From positions 1 through 26,036 of IMG/VR virus record IMGVR_UViG_3300009079_000109: a DNA stretch of 26,036 nucleotides; one strand, written 5' to 3'. This DNA is from a virus. The position numbers and the translations under genes are program-made. The notes under the pieces were generated by a model, which was given only the letters and a program-made list of their open reading frames with translations, ran no database searches and was not told where the DNA came from. This document shows, one piece after another, positions 6,838 to 15,700 of this stretch; position 1 is the stretch's first letter, and each line of letters starts with the position of its first letter.

Positions 6838-8391
6838 CTAGAGCTTTGACTTCAGCTCATCTATTTGTAACTGCTGCTCTTTAATAGCATTTATTAATAA
6901 CGCGACTATTTTATCATAACGAACTGCCTTGTATCCGGTATCTCTATCGACTACTACTTCTGGCAACACTTTTTCGATTTCTTGAGCAATAACACCAACA
7001 TCGTGGCCGCTATGGCTAGAATCACTATTCCAATCAAATTCATATCCTCCTATTTGATTTATTTTATCTAATGCATTACTTAGAGGAGTAATGTTATCCT
7101 TTAATCTTTCATCTGAAGAGTAGTATGCAGTTATGTCTCCTGTAGCTACTATTTCTCCTGTTGCTCCTGTTGCAGCAACTCCTACTCCTAAACTATCAAA
7201 CTGTACGTCTGAGCCAGTAGTTAATCCTCCATTGAAGTTAACTGTAGATGCAGTCGTAGCAAATGATGCTGTTGTAGAGTTAGCTACTGTACCGTCTATA
7301 TTAGTAGCAAGTACATAAGAAGCTGAAGTAGCATTATCTGCTTGGTCAATACTTCCTGATATGGTTGCTTGTATAGCTGACGCTGTAAGTGCACCTATTA
7401 TGTTTGTGTTACCGGTAATAGTAGTAGCACCATCTATGTTTACACTTCCTGTAAATGTATGAGTGTCATCTGCCGAGTTACCAAACTTGGTTGAACCAGA
7501 TTCTAGTATTACGGATGAAGTAATATACTCTGTGTTAAACTCTTGAGCAGTTAAGGTTCCAGTTACGGTTAGGTCTCCTGTTAAAGTATCACTGGTATTA
7601 AGTAGATATGTTGATGCTACACTAGATGATAAACTAGTAATTTCAGTATTTATAGAGGATGAAAGAGCAGTATCAGCTGCTGTATACGCTATTGTTAATG
7701 CGGATGATGATGCATTAAGTTCAACATCGGTCGTAAAGGTACTATCTAAACTACTAGAAAAACTTTCTATATTTGTAACTCTAGTACTAAATGATCCTGA
7801 GTCGGTCTGTAGTTGAGTTATTTCTCCTTCATGTGCTGAAGCGGTTGCGTTTAGTGCATCGATAGAATTCCTTAAATTAGGTACTCCTATAACAGAAAGT
7901 GCTCCTACTATATTAGCATTACCGTCAAGGTTTAAACTGCCAGTAAATTGATGAACATCATCAGCAGAATCTCCAAATTTAGTTGAACCAGATTCAAATA
8001 AAATAGAAGACGATATTAATTCAGATTTAAACTCTTGTGCTGTTACAGTTCCACCTACTACTAAATCTCCTGTAATTCCGCTACTACCTGTAACTTTAAA
8101 AATACTATTTACTGTATCGAAAATAAAATTAGCAGATCCAGTAAGGGTGGCATCGTCACCTGTAGGGCTATCTCCTTTTTTAAACTGTATGAATCCTGTT
8201 TCACCTTTTGGAGGATCGATAGGAAATTGAATAGAAGCGGAAGGGTTAGCAGAACTGGAATCGTAATGAAATCTATGTAAAACTACTTCACTACCATCTA
8301 CAGACGCTGAGTAGAAAAACTCGGTAAAGTTTATATCTAATTCATCCTGAGTTAGGGGAGTTCCTTTTGTGCCTCTTAATGTTATTGCCAT
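6838..8391 (-). CDS. Tail fibre protein with C-terminal S74 intramolecular chaperone
   Basis: 517 residues. Residues 1-30 (PLTQDELDINFTEFFYSAS) form an attachment-type N-terminal module shared with the next S74 gene. The middle is Ser/Thr/Gly-rich beta-repeat, typical of trimeric fibres, with two related segments at residues 108-166 and 272-336. Residues about 425-517 are a peptidase S74 chaperone: SSDERLK (425-431) contains the serine and lysine of the self-cleavage dyad, followed by DVGVIAQEIEKVLPEVV and a helical end (IKEQQLQIDELKSKL) likely to form a coiled coil. In this family the domain helps trimerise the fibre and then cuts itself off. It probably binds the host surface. It is the last structural gene before the GIY-YIG gene. 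Confidence 0.88.
   Translation of the reverse strand: MAITLRGTKGTPLTQDELDINFTEFFYSASVDGSEVVLHRFHYDSSSANPSASIQFPIDPPKGETGFIQFKKGDSPTGDDATLTGSANFIFDTVNSIFKVTGSSGITGDLVVGGTVTAQEFKSELISSSILFESGSTKFGDSADDVHQFTGSLNLDGNANIVGALSVIGVPNLRNSIDALNATASAHEGEITQLQTDSGSFSTRVTNIESFSSSLDSTFTTDVELNASSSALTIAYTAADTALSSSINTEITSLSSSVASTYLLNTSDTLTGDLTVTGTLTAQEFNTEYITSSVILESGSTKFGNSADDTHTFTGSVNIDGATTITGNTNIIGALTASAIQATISGSIDQADNATSASYVLATNIDGTVANSTTASFATTASTVNFNGGLTTGSDVQFDSLGVGVAATGATGEIVATGDITAYYSSDERLKDNITPLSNALDKINQIGGYEFDWNSDSSHSGHDVGVIAQEIEKVLPEVVVDRDTGYKAVRYDKIVALLINAIKEQQLQIDELKSKL
7384..8070 (-). repeat. Internal duplicated module in the fibre protein
   Basis: Two copies of an approximately 60-residue unit, at protein residues 108-166 (bases 7894-8070) and 272-336 (bases 7384-7578). 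Both read GDLxVxGTxTAQEF, then SS followed by ESGSTKFG, SADD, FTGS and NxDG, ending with IxGAL. The intervening part is Ser-rich and unlike either. This is a lengthening duplication within a fibre shaft. Confidence 0.7.
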
Positions 8392-8392
8392 C

Positions 8393-9052
8393 TTACTTAT
8401 TTTCTAAAATAGATATTCTCTTTTCTAATTCAGCTAACTTTATATTTTGCTCTTTAACTGCTTCAATTAATACAGGTACAATACTAGCGTATGAAACACT
8501 AAGATAGCCTTTTTCATCTTCTGATACAACTTCTGGAAGTACTTTCTGTACTTGCTGAGCTATTACGCCAACTTGTCTATCAGAGATTCCTTCATTCCAA
8601 TTAAAGTATACTCCTTCAACTTTATTAATTTTTTCTAATGCGTTATCTACTACCTCTATATTGCTTTTTAATCTTTCATCTGATGATTGTACTACTGTTC
8701 CAGATGCTCTTATGCTTCCAGATACATCTAGTCTGTAGCTCAATGTTTCAGTAGATTCATCTACACCTACACCTAAACTTCCGCTTCTGTCTACATATAC
8801 TCCTTCTCTTGTTTCAATTGCAGATGAACCAGAAAATATTACAACTCTTCTATCTGATCCCTGATTTTGTAATCCTTTTACTAAGTTAAAAGTAAAAGAT
8901 CCACTGTTAACTGGAACTTCGGTAGACTCTGGGTAGTATAAAGTAACTGTCTGTCCATCTGTACTAGCTGAATAGAAGTATGCTCCAAAATTATTATCTA
9001 ATTCTGAGTATGTTAATGGTGTACCTTTTTCAGCTCTAAATGTTATAGCCAT
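8393..9052 (-). CDS. Short fibre-associated protein with S74 chaperone domain
   Basis: 219 residues; a compact relative of the downstream fibre. Residues 1-30 (PLTYSELDNNFGAYFYSAS) match the other gene's N-terminus closely, and residues 123-219 are a full S74 domain with SSDERLK (123-129), QVGVIAQQVQKVLPEVV and a C-terminal heptad-like helix (AELEKRISILENK). Between them lie only about 90 residues, so after self-cleavage the mature product would be around 120 residues. It could be a short tip, a fibre adaptor, or a chaperone supplier. Stop and start are one base apart from the neighbouring fibre gene, so both are made together. A GTTG-N20-TATCTT match occurs inside this gene at 8501-8530; it is probably fortuitous because it encodes conserved S74 residues. 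Confidence 0.82.
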   Translation of the reverse strand: MAITFRAEKGTPLTYSELDNNFGAYFYSASTDGQTVTLYYPESTEVPVNSGSFTFNLVKGLQNQGSDRRVVIFSGSSAIETREGVYVDRSGSLGVGVDESTETLSYRLDVSGSIRASGTVVQSSDERLKSNIEVVDNALEKINKVEGVYFNWNEGISDRQVGVIAQQVQKVLPEVVSEDEKGYLSVSYASIVPVLIEAVKEQNIKLAELEKRISILENK

Positions 9053-10074
9053 TATAAATCAATTTTTACTACAAAAGTCATATCAATATTTCGTGACTTT
9101 GGTATAGGTCTGTTTGTTTTTGCAACTGCTAATAATTCATTAGCTTCGTTATAAAGTCCAACTGATGTAATATAAGGTCTAAAATTACTATCAGTAATAT
9201 TTTCTCTTACAGTATTATCTGAGCCACTTATAGCTGATGGGTTATATGTGTGATTCATTTCTGATTCACGAACCGTACAGTGGACATTATATGTATAAAT
9301 AGGTTGTTTTGATTTCCAGTTAACTATATGTCTTGAATAAGTGCTATAGTAACGTGCTACAATAGGGTCAGTAAATAAAATTACTCCTTGATTATAAATT
9401 ACATCTCCAACAATTTTTTGATCTACTGCTTCAGATATATCAGAACCTGATAAAAAAAGTCTTCCTTCTCCATCATCTACTACCTCTAAACGGTAAGCTG
9501 ATGCAGGATTTACAACGTATTCATCTGGGCTTTCAGCTACATAGTTACTATCATCTTCAGTAACATAGTCGGCACTATCAACTGAAGTACCATACCATTC
9601 ACCGATTTCTTCTACATAGTCATTGTATCCTGTTGCTGCATCTCCTACGTATCCTACTGTATTGTAGTAATCTGAAGTTTCTCTTTGAGGCTGTATTACG
9701 ACTGTACCGGGTTCTATTCCTACTCCTACGATTTCTTTGGGTAGAGATACAATAGCAACTTCTGAGTCTGGAGTTCTGGAAGCACTTAATGTCAAGGTAG
9801 TACTGTGGGATACGTCTCTTGAACCAGAATATATTCCCAAGCTTCCATATGTGTCACCTAGGTAGTTATGAAACGCACTATCGTAAACAAGTTTTTGATA
9901 TCTGTTATTCCTATAGTCATTAGGGTAGGGGTAACCTGGAGTTGATCCAGAAAAACCTCTCAATGTTTCTATGTTATAACTAGTTAATAGACTTCCTGAT
10001 GCAAGCCAAGTTTTCTTAGCTACATAGTCTGATGTAAATACATCCTGTCTGTTTAATTGCTTGTAAGCACTCAT
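9052..10074 (-). CDS. Structural protein, paralogue A (function unknown)
   Basis: 340 residues, not assignable to a named family. It is a paralogue of the adjacent 341-residue protein: both start S-x-Y-K...DV, and the final ~90 residues align (ExNxxxNPSxIxGS, then ITxVGLYNxxNxLLAVAKxxRP, ending xxxVxIxL). The middle is Tyr/Ser/Asp-rich, with several YVxE(D/S) repeats at about residues 165-190 (YVEEIG, YVTEDD, YVAESP, YVVNP). Position between the S74 fibre genes and the large tail proteins indicates a baseplate or fibre-attachment component. Length is close to T4 gp8 (334 residues), but I see no sequence likeness to gp8 and do not use that name. The TAA stop shares a base with the next ATG. 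Confidence 0.7.
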   Translation of the reverse strand: MSAYKQLNRQDVFTSDYVAKKTWLASGSLLTSYNIETLRGFSGSTPGYPYPNDYRNNRYQKLVYDSAFHNYLGDTYGSLGIYSGSRDVSHSTTLTLSASRTPDSEVAIVSLPKEIVGVGIEPGTVVIQPQRETSDYYNTVGYVGDAATGYNDYVEEIGEWYGTSVDSADYVTEDDSNYVAESPDEYVVNPASAYRLEVVDDGEGRLFLSGSDISEAVDQKIVGDVIYNQGVILFTDPIVARYYSTYSRHIVNWKSKQPIYTYNVHCTVRESEMNHTYNPSAISGSDNTVRENITDSNFRPYITSVGLYNEANELLAVAKTNRPIPKSRNIDMTFVVKIDL

Positions 10075-10077
10075 TCA

Positions 10078-11103
10078 TTAATAATCAAGCTTTATTCTTA
10101 CCAGTGACTCTTTTGTAAAATCTTTTAGTAGAGGTCTTGATAATTTAGCAACAGCTAATAAATCATTATTATCATTATATAGTCCTACAGCAGTAATAAA
10201 AGACTGAGGAGTATTAACCATAACGTTATGACGTATCTCTCCTGAACCAGTAATTAATGAAGGGTTAGTAGAGTAATTAAATTCGCTGTTTCTAGCTCTT
10301 ACAAATACAAAGTTAGAAGTAATAGTTTCTTCTGACTGTATTCTAAAGCTAGCACCATCTCTTATTATATTAAAAGATTTTTGGTTGTTTACACCTACAC
10401 TATCAGAGGATCTATCTACGTTTAAAGCTATTCCTCCATCACTTACAGATGCATCTAATGCTTTACCGTTTAGTATAATTAATCCTACATCTGGAAGAAG
10501 TTTACCGTATGAACCAGCAGAAGTAGTATAACCACTAGTATTTTTTGCTCCTGCAGATATATTACCTAAAGAGCCGGAAATAAGTTCATATACTCTACCT
10601 GCATCTGCAAACGTAGATGTAGTTACTAATTTACTGTTATCTGTCAGATTTAATGTTGCACCACTAGCACTCACTAATAGTTTTAAATCTAAAGTTCCAG
10701 GTAAAAGTTTTTCTTTATATCTTGCTCTGTCTATAGTGAGTACATAGAAATACTCTGATGTTTCAGTACCAAAAGTAAAGTCTGTATCTTCATCTCCTAG
10801 TACTAAGTTTCTATATTGACCATATATAGTCGAAGAAGGTGACTTTCCATCTACTTGACTATTATAGAGAAGTGAACCACTTCCCTTTTTATCTGCATAT
10901 GCTGAAGAAAATTGAACTCTAGAACCTTCTATAGTCGATCCTGTATTGTATATATCGTAATAAAAATCGGCTGATGAAGCTCCAATCTGTGTAGATGAAG
11001 TAAAAAAAGTATTAAGAGTAGTAATATCTCCAGTCCATATAGGAGTAGATATTGATTCCGCACTTACTACAACGTCTTCTGTATCAAATCTTTTGTATGA
11101 CAT
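10078..11103 (-). CDS. Structural protein, paralogue B (function unknown)
   Basis: 341 residues, paralogue of the downstream 340-residue protein; the clearest similarity is in the last ~85 residues (NSEFNYSTNPSLITGSG, then FITAVGLYNDNNDLLAVAKL, then RIKLDY). The middle is Ser/Thr/Gly-rich beta sequence and has diverged fully. Two consecutive copies of similar length suggest two related subunits, or different ligand-binding versions of one baseplate part. It lies three bases from each neighbour in the structural run. Family unknown. Confidence 0.7.
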   Translation of the reverse strand: MSYKRFDTEDVVVSAESISTPIWTGDITTLNTFFTSSTQIGASSADFYYDIYNTGSTIEGSRVQFSSAYADKKGSGSLLYNSQVDGKSPSSTIYGQYRNLVLGDEDTDFTFGTETSEYFYVLTIDRARYKEKLLPGTLDLKLLVSASGATLNLTDNSKLVTTSTFADAGRVYELISGSLGNISAGAKNTSGYTTSAGSYGKLLPDVGLIILNGKALDASVSDGGIALNVDRSSDSVGVNNQKSFNIIRDGASFRIQSEETITSNFVFVRARNSEFNYSTNPSLITGSGEIRHNVMVNTPQSFITAVGLYNDNNDLLAVAKLSRPLLKDFTKESLVRIKLDY

Positions 11104-11105
11104 AA

Positions 11106-11762
11106 TTAGTTAGATTTAGTAATAGTTACTGGAATAGTTAGTCTTGCTCCTGATCCTCGACCTATAACTGTAATAGTAGTACTAAGTGAGGTAGTTGACC
11201 CGAATAAAGTATTAACTGATGTACCTGTAAGGTTAATTGTTGTACCAATTACTGTTTTAGACACGTTTGTACCAACAGTAGTTGAAGTATTTAATCGATC
11301 AGCATCTTCTGTATTAATACCAACTCCAGTGAAGGAGTTTAATACTCTTACGTCAGCAATAGTAGCTGTATATCCGTCTGTCTCAAAAATCGAAGTTGCA
11401 CCTAAATAGTTTAGGGTTTGAGGAGTAATAGCAACTGAAGCACCTTGATTAAGAGAAATCGAAGCATAACCTAAATCTAGTACAGGTAGTTTTGAAGTAC
11501 CTCTAGGTAGAGTTGTAAGTTTATATTTCATTATTTGAGTCTCATCTGGAAAGGCTTCTAACAATGGCATGTTTTCTATTGCCTCACCGTAGAGTGCAGA
11601 ACCTGAGGGATGTGATGGATTGTATAAGGTGTAATCGATCTCGTCATCTGCAAGTGCAAATTGAGTAATCTTAAAAGAACCGTCCCCTCTAGCTAACAGC
11701 TCTCTTCCTTTTTTAGTTAGGATCGCATCCACCGTGACGATCGAATTATCTAAGTATCCCAT
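11106..11762 (-). CDS. Virion structural protein (function unknown)
   Basis: 218 residues. The N-terminal half, with VDAILTKKGRELLARGDGSF, ITQFALADDEIDYTLYNPSH and YGEAIENMPLLEAFPDE, is a pattern I recognise as recurring in structural regions of aquatic T4-like phages without an assigned function. The C-terminal half (after about residue 120) is Thr/Ser/Val/Gly-rich beta sequence with short repeats. The gene follows a 43-base gap, one of only three gaps longer than about 18 bases inside the structural block, which contains the TATTTATAATAAAC element; an A-rich tract sits directly before the ATG. Probably a tail or baseplate component. Confidence 0.7.
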   Translation of the reverse strand: MGYLDNSIVTVDAILTKKGRELLARGDGSFKITQFALADDEIDYTLYNPSHPSGSALYGEAIENMPLLEAFPDETQIMKYKLTTLPRGTSKLPVLDLGYASISLNQGASVAITPQTLNYLGATSIFETDGYTATIADVRVLNSFTGVGINTEDADRLNTSTTVGTNVSKTVIGTTINLTGTSVNTLFGSTTSLSTTITVIGRGSGARLTIPVTITKSN

Positions 11763-11774
11763 TTTGTTTTAAAT

Positions 11775-11788
11775 GTTTATTATAAATA
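11775..11788 (-). promoter_or_regulatory. Candidate late promoter element TATTTATAATAAAC
   Basis: The minus strand reads TATTTATAATAAAC, identical over 14 bases to the element before the structural gene at 22706. It lies in an intergenic gap 12 bases upstream of the ATG at 11762. T4 late promoters are TATAAATA on the non-template strand; this motif is the reverse complement followed by AATAAAC, so it may represent a diverged recognition sequence for the gp55-like factor. Inferred from recurrence and position only. Confidence 0.4.
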
Positions 11789-11805
11789 TATGTTTTTTAC
11801 CTATT

Positions 11806-12771
11806 TTACTCTATTAATGTAACTTCCCCAAATTCATTTGAAGTAAACACCTCTCCCTTATCGACAGAGTAGATCTTAGAGTTAACTAAACCGATAAATT
11901 TATTTCCTTCTTCTGTATATAAGTAACTTGAAGTATATGGAAAGTTAGGAAATTCAAATGTACCTGCATTATTTATTCTATCAACGTTAAAGTAAACATT
12001 GATTAATTCTCTGTCAGCCTGCAATATGTTTTTTATAGCCGTAGTATTTGCATCGATTGAATGTACACTTCCTATAAATTGTTTATATGCAAGCGCGGGT
12101 ACATTCCCGTCTATGGAGTTACTACTTACATAGGAAGTATGTTCATCTTTGTTACGTTTGTAGCTAGATCCTGCACCAGTAGTTTTAGAGCCTAGGTACC
12201 TACTGCTGATAAGTCCAATTTTAGTATAAGAGCAATTTTGGAGTTCTGCAGGTGTTGCTGTACCGTTTATTATTGCATCAAGATTAGTTGGAATTGTTTG
12301 AGATGTAAACCTATCGACCTTTACAGCCACATTATTTACTTTACTTCCTTCACTATTATTTAATGTAGGATTATAATCACTGTTATAAAAATCATCAACA
12401 CTAAAGGGAATAAACACTAAAGATGTATCTTCTTGTACATACCCAACACTAGGTACTTCAGTAGGAAGTTCATCAACTAAAATATCTTCTATAGCAAAAT
12501 AATAGTAATTAGTTCTTTTTTGTCTACCTATTATTTTAGCATCCAAACTTGAAGATACGAAAGGAAATCTTACTTCTGTAATCTGTCTCAGTACAGTACT
12601 CAAATCTGTTCCTTCTTGACTAACATAGGGTATAGATAGGCCCTGGATTACATACGGAGTAATAGGAGTGTTGTCGATGCCTGGATCTACTACACTGCTA
12701 CTAAAGAGTAAGTTTATGTTACCTGCTCCGAAAGTACTTGGGTCTGTTTCTTTAAATTCTTCTATTGTCAT
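11806..12771 (-). CDS. Virion structural protein (function unknown)
   Basis: 321 residues, family not recognised. Composition is Ser/Thr/Asn/Tyr-rich without long helices, as in tail and baseplate beta proteins. Local features include IQGLSIPYVSQEGTDLS near residue 45, a mid-region Asn/Ser-rich stretch, and a C-terminal SSYLYTEEGNKFIGLVN. It ends just before a 43-base gap with a candidate late promoter and starts one base after the stop of the 1076-residue tail gene, so it is co-transcribed with that gene. A role next to the large tail protein is inferred. Confidence 0.65.
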   Translation of the reverse strand: MTIEEFKETDPSTFGAGNINLLFSSSVVDPGIDNTPITPYVIQGLSIPYVSQEGTDLSTVLRQITEVRFPFVSSSLDAKIIGRQKRTNYYYFAIEDILVDELPTEVPSVGYVQEDTSLVFIPFSVDDFYNSDYNPTLNNSEGSKVNNVAVKVDRFTSQTIPTNLDAIINGTATPAELQNCSYTKIGLISSRYLGSKTTGAGSSYKRNKDEHTSYVSSNSIDGNVPALAYKQFIGSVHSIDANTTAIKNILQADRELINVYFNVDRINNAGTFEFPNFPYTSSYLYTEEGNKFIGLVNSKIYSVDKGEVFTSNEFGEVTLIE

Positions 12772-12772
12772 T

Positions 12773-15700
12773 TTAAATAAATCTAGCGTAAATAGTTCTA
12801 CCGTTAGTATTAATATACGCCTTAGTAACAGTTAAGGTAGTAGATGTTGTTAAAGGAGAACCTCCTGATGCTACGTTATACCACCCTTCAAACACACCTG
12901 GATATGTTGCTGTTGCTTCTAAAGTAAATGTACTATACTCTTCAAAATCATTTATATATTCTATACCTGAGTTACTAACTGAAGCAGTTGTTGGGTAAGT
13001 AACGTCTACCTGGCCATTACCACTTGAGCTAATAAAGTAAGTTATATCTTCGAAATAAGCATGATATGAATTACCGTATACATTTTCATCTATATAATAA
13101 ATAGTGAGGTTATTGTTCTCTGTAATTAATGTTGACCCTGAAGTATCTGCATACCAGCCTCTAAACGCATCACCTGTACCGGTAGTAGCAGTAGCAGCAA
13201 CGTATTCGTAATCATCAAAATTAACGGTATAGTTAATAGAACTACTATTATTTCCTTCTAGTACTGGATAGCTTACTCCTACAGTACCGGATCCAGATGT
13301 ATTAAATATTAAATATTCTCCAGTATAAGAACCAGTAATTAATATTAAACATCCTGGTGGTAAAGGAGATGAAAGGTTAAAAGCTGTAATTTTATATGAA
13401 ACAGGAGGTTGGTTTATTTTTTTAAAAGAGTTATTACTCGATACCTCACCGTCTGTAGAGATAAGCAATGACCCGCTAAACTCTCCAGTAAACATTGGAG
13501 ATTCATCTGTTACATTCCTAGGTACAGATCCGATAGGAGAAATAAAATTCTTATCGTAATTTGTAGTAAAGTTAAATCTTTCTCTATTGTTGAATGCTCC
13601 TCCTTGACTACCTGTAGCTGTACCTATAGAAACTGAACCTGTTTCAGTTAAAGATTCCCAACTTGCTTCTACTTGCTTAGCTTTACTTCTAGCAAGTTTG
13701 TGAGATTTTATGATTACCCCTGTATCTACTTTAGCTCTAGCTGGGACAAAATCTTTTATTAACTTAAATAATGAACTGTCAAAAAAGTTTAATAAGCGTA
13801 TAAATCCTTTAGGAGATTTAGAATAGGATAAAGCATCATCCCATTTAAAATCAGCTTTTTCCCAATTGTCAGATATATCGTTCCAATGGTATCCATCATT
13901 TACTATATTTTTACCCATGGAAGTAAGGACCGGGTATCCTTCTTCATGAACATTTCTTGGATCACCAATATAGTCATCTATACTAAAGCTACTAGATATC
14001 TTAAAGTCTATAAATTCATCTGTTCCTCTAGATATGTTAAACCCTACCTCTACATGAGGTAAGTCGTCAGTATATTTCTTATCACTTTTTACTATAGAAA
14101 CATATCTAGATAGCGTACTACCGCTAACTATACTACCGGTATTGTCTAAACGAAGCTTATCAGATCCGCTTATTAATTGATTACTTCCGCTATTATAAAG
14201 ACTACTAGTCTGAAAATGTTCAGGACCGAAAAACTTTTCTTCTCCTGTTTTATTTCCACCGAAGGTTTTTATAGTAAGTATTTCTTTAGGTATACCGAAA
14301 CAGTTAACAAGAGCTCTCAATCCTCTTTCTGTTCCTTTTGCTTTCATTAAGAATGGAAGGTTATGATATATTCTTTTATATATCTCCTTTTCATAATTGT
14401 TTTTAGCAACTGGTTGTAAATGTTCTAAAGCCGTACTTCCACTGTTAAAAGAAGCTGATGTAGCAAGAGAGGTAGATACAATTCTCTCACTTCCAGTAGA
14501 TAGATTTTCTCCTACAAATGTAGCAAATAGATTATCTTTACTTTGATTACTATTGTATAATTTAACTCCAAAAGATTCTATTGCATCTCGTACTAAATCC
14601 TTACTTACACCGAAATTCAGTCTATGATCTGTATCATACTTATCTGAGACTGCTTTAAAATATATCCAAAGATTATCGAAATGATGAGCAATCATATGAA
14701 TAAACATCTGGTATTGCTCGTTGTTCGAATCTTCTCTTATAAAGGTAGGGATGGTATTAGTAAGTATATCAAAATTACTAACATCAAAATTATTAGCATT
14801 CACGATAGTAGATTGTAACCACGCAGAAGCAGAAGGATGTGATGAGTCGTAATTTACGTGAGGTCGCTTAGTAGTAGTTTTAGGCCATGCAGTTGAACTA
14901 CTTTCAAAGTATAAATACCTATCATAGTGATCAAAGTTGTTTATAATACCCGTAATGAGATTTTCGTAACTTTCTTTGCTTCCTGTTGTAGTAGTTAAGT
15001 AAGGATTGGAACTACCTGATGCGTCTGTATTTAAATCACCTATAGCTTCTTCATAAGATTCTATTAATTGAAGCTTATAATGAAAGTTTCTTAGTCTTTC
15101 TTCCGCTGATGAAAAATGTATAAAGTTTTCAAAAGAACTATAATCTATTGCTATTTCAGCACTTTTTTCATTAAAGAGTGAATAGAGCTCAAAATACGAA
15201 TTAGAGACTGGATAGCTAAATAATTCATTATAATTGAGATATTCTGTAGGCTGACTGCTATCGTCTGTAGAATCTATTGAAAAGTTAGGTCCTTTTAAAA
15301 AAGGTACTTTAATTACATCTTCCTGTACTACTGTAGTTATTTCGTAGAGTATATCATCTGATATGTTTTCTTCTACAAAAAACTTCTCGTTTACTAAGAT
15401 ATTAAGAGGTTCGTAAAGTTTTATAGCTACTGCCAATCCATTTTTAGTCTCCTCTAAATCTATATTAAGACCTGTACCTAATTTATTATCACCAAAATTT
15501 AAGTTAAATTCTGATATATGATTACTATTTTGTAATTTCTCTTTTAAGGTATTAGTATACTCTCTTAATTTTTTATCTGAAACTTCAGTAGATAAGGCTC
15601 TAATTTCTGTACCATCAGGAGAAATAGACTCTATAAAAAGTTTTCCTCCTACTTGAGATTCAGAATATAAGTTGTTAGTAAATCTATATAAAAGTCTAAC

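Noticed and set aside
8501-8530. A perfect GTTG-N20-TATCTT match inside the short S74 gene.
   Set aside because: It encodes the VV...GYL residues of the conserved S74 domain, so coding constraint is a sufficient explanation. It is not in a gap, and about one chance match in several such windows is plausible.
9052-11103. Identification of the 340-residue paralogues as T4 gp8 on the basis of length and position.
   Set aside because: The T4 gp8 sequence as I recall it does not resemble these, and two copies in tandem do not fit the T4 wedge. They are left unnamed.
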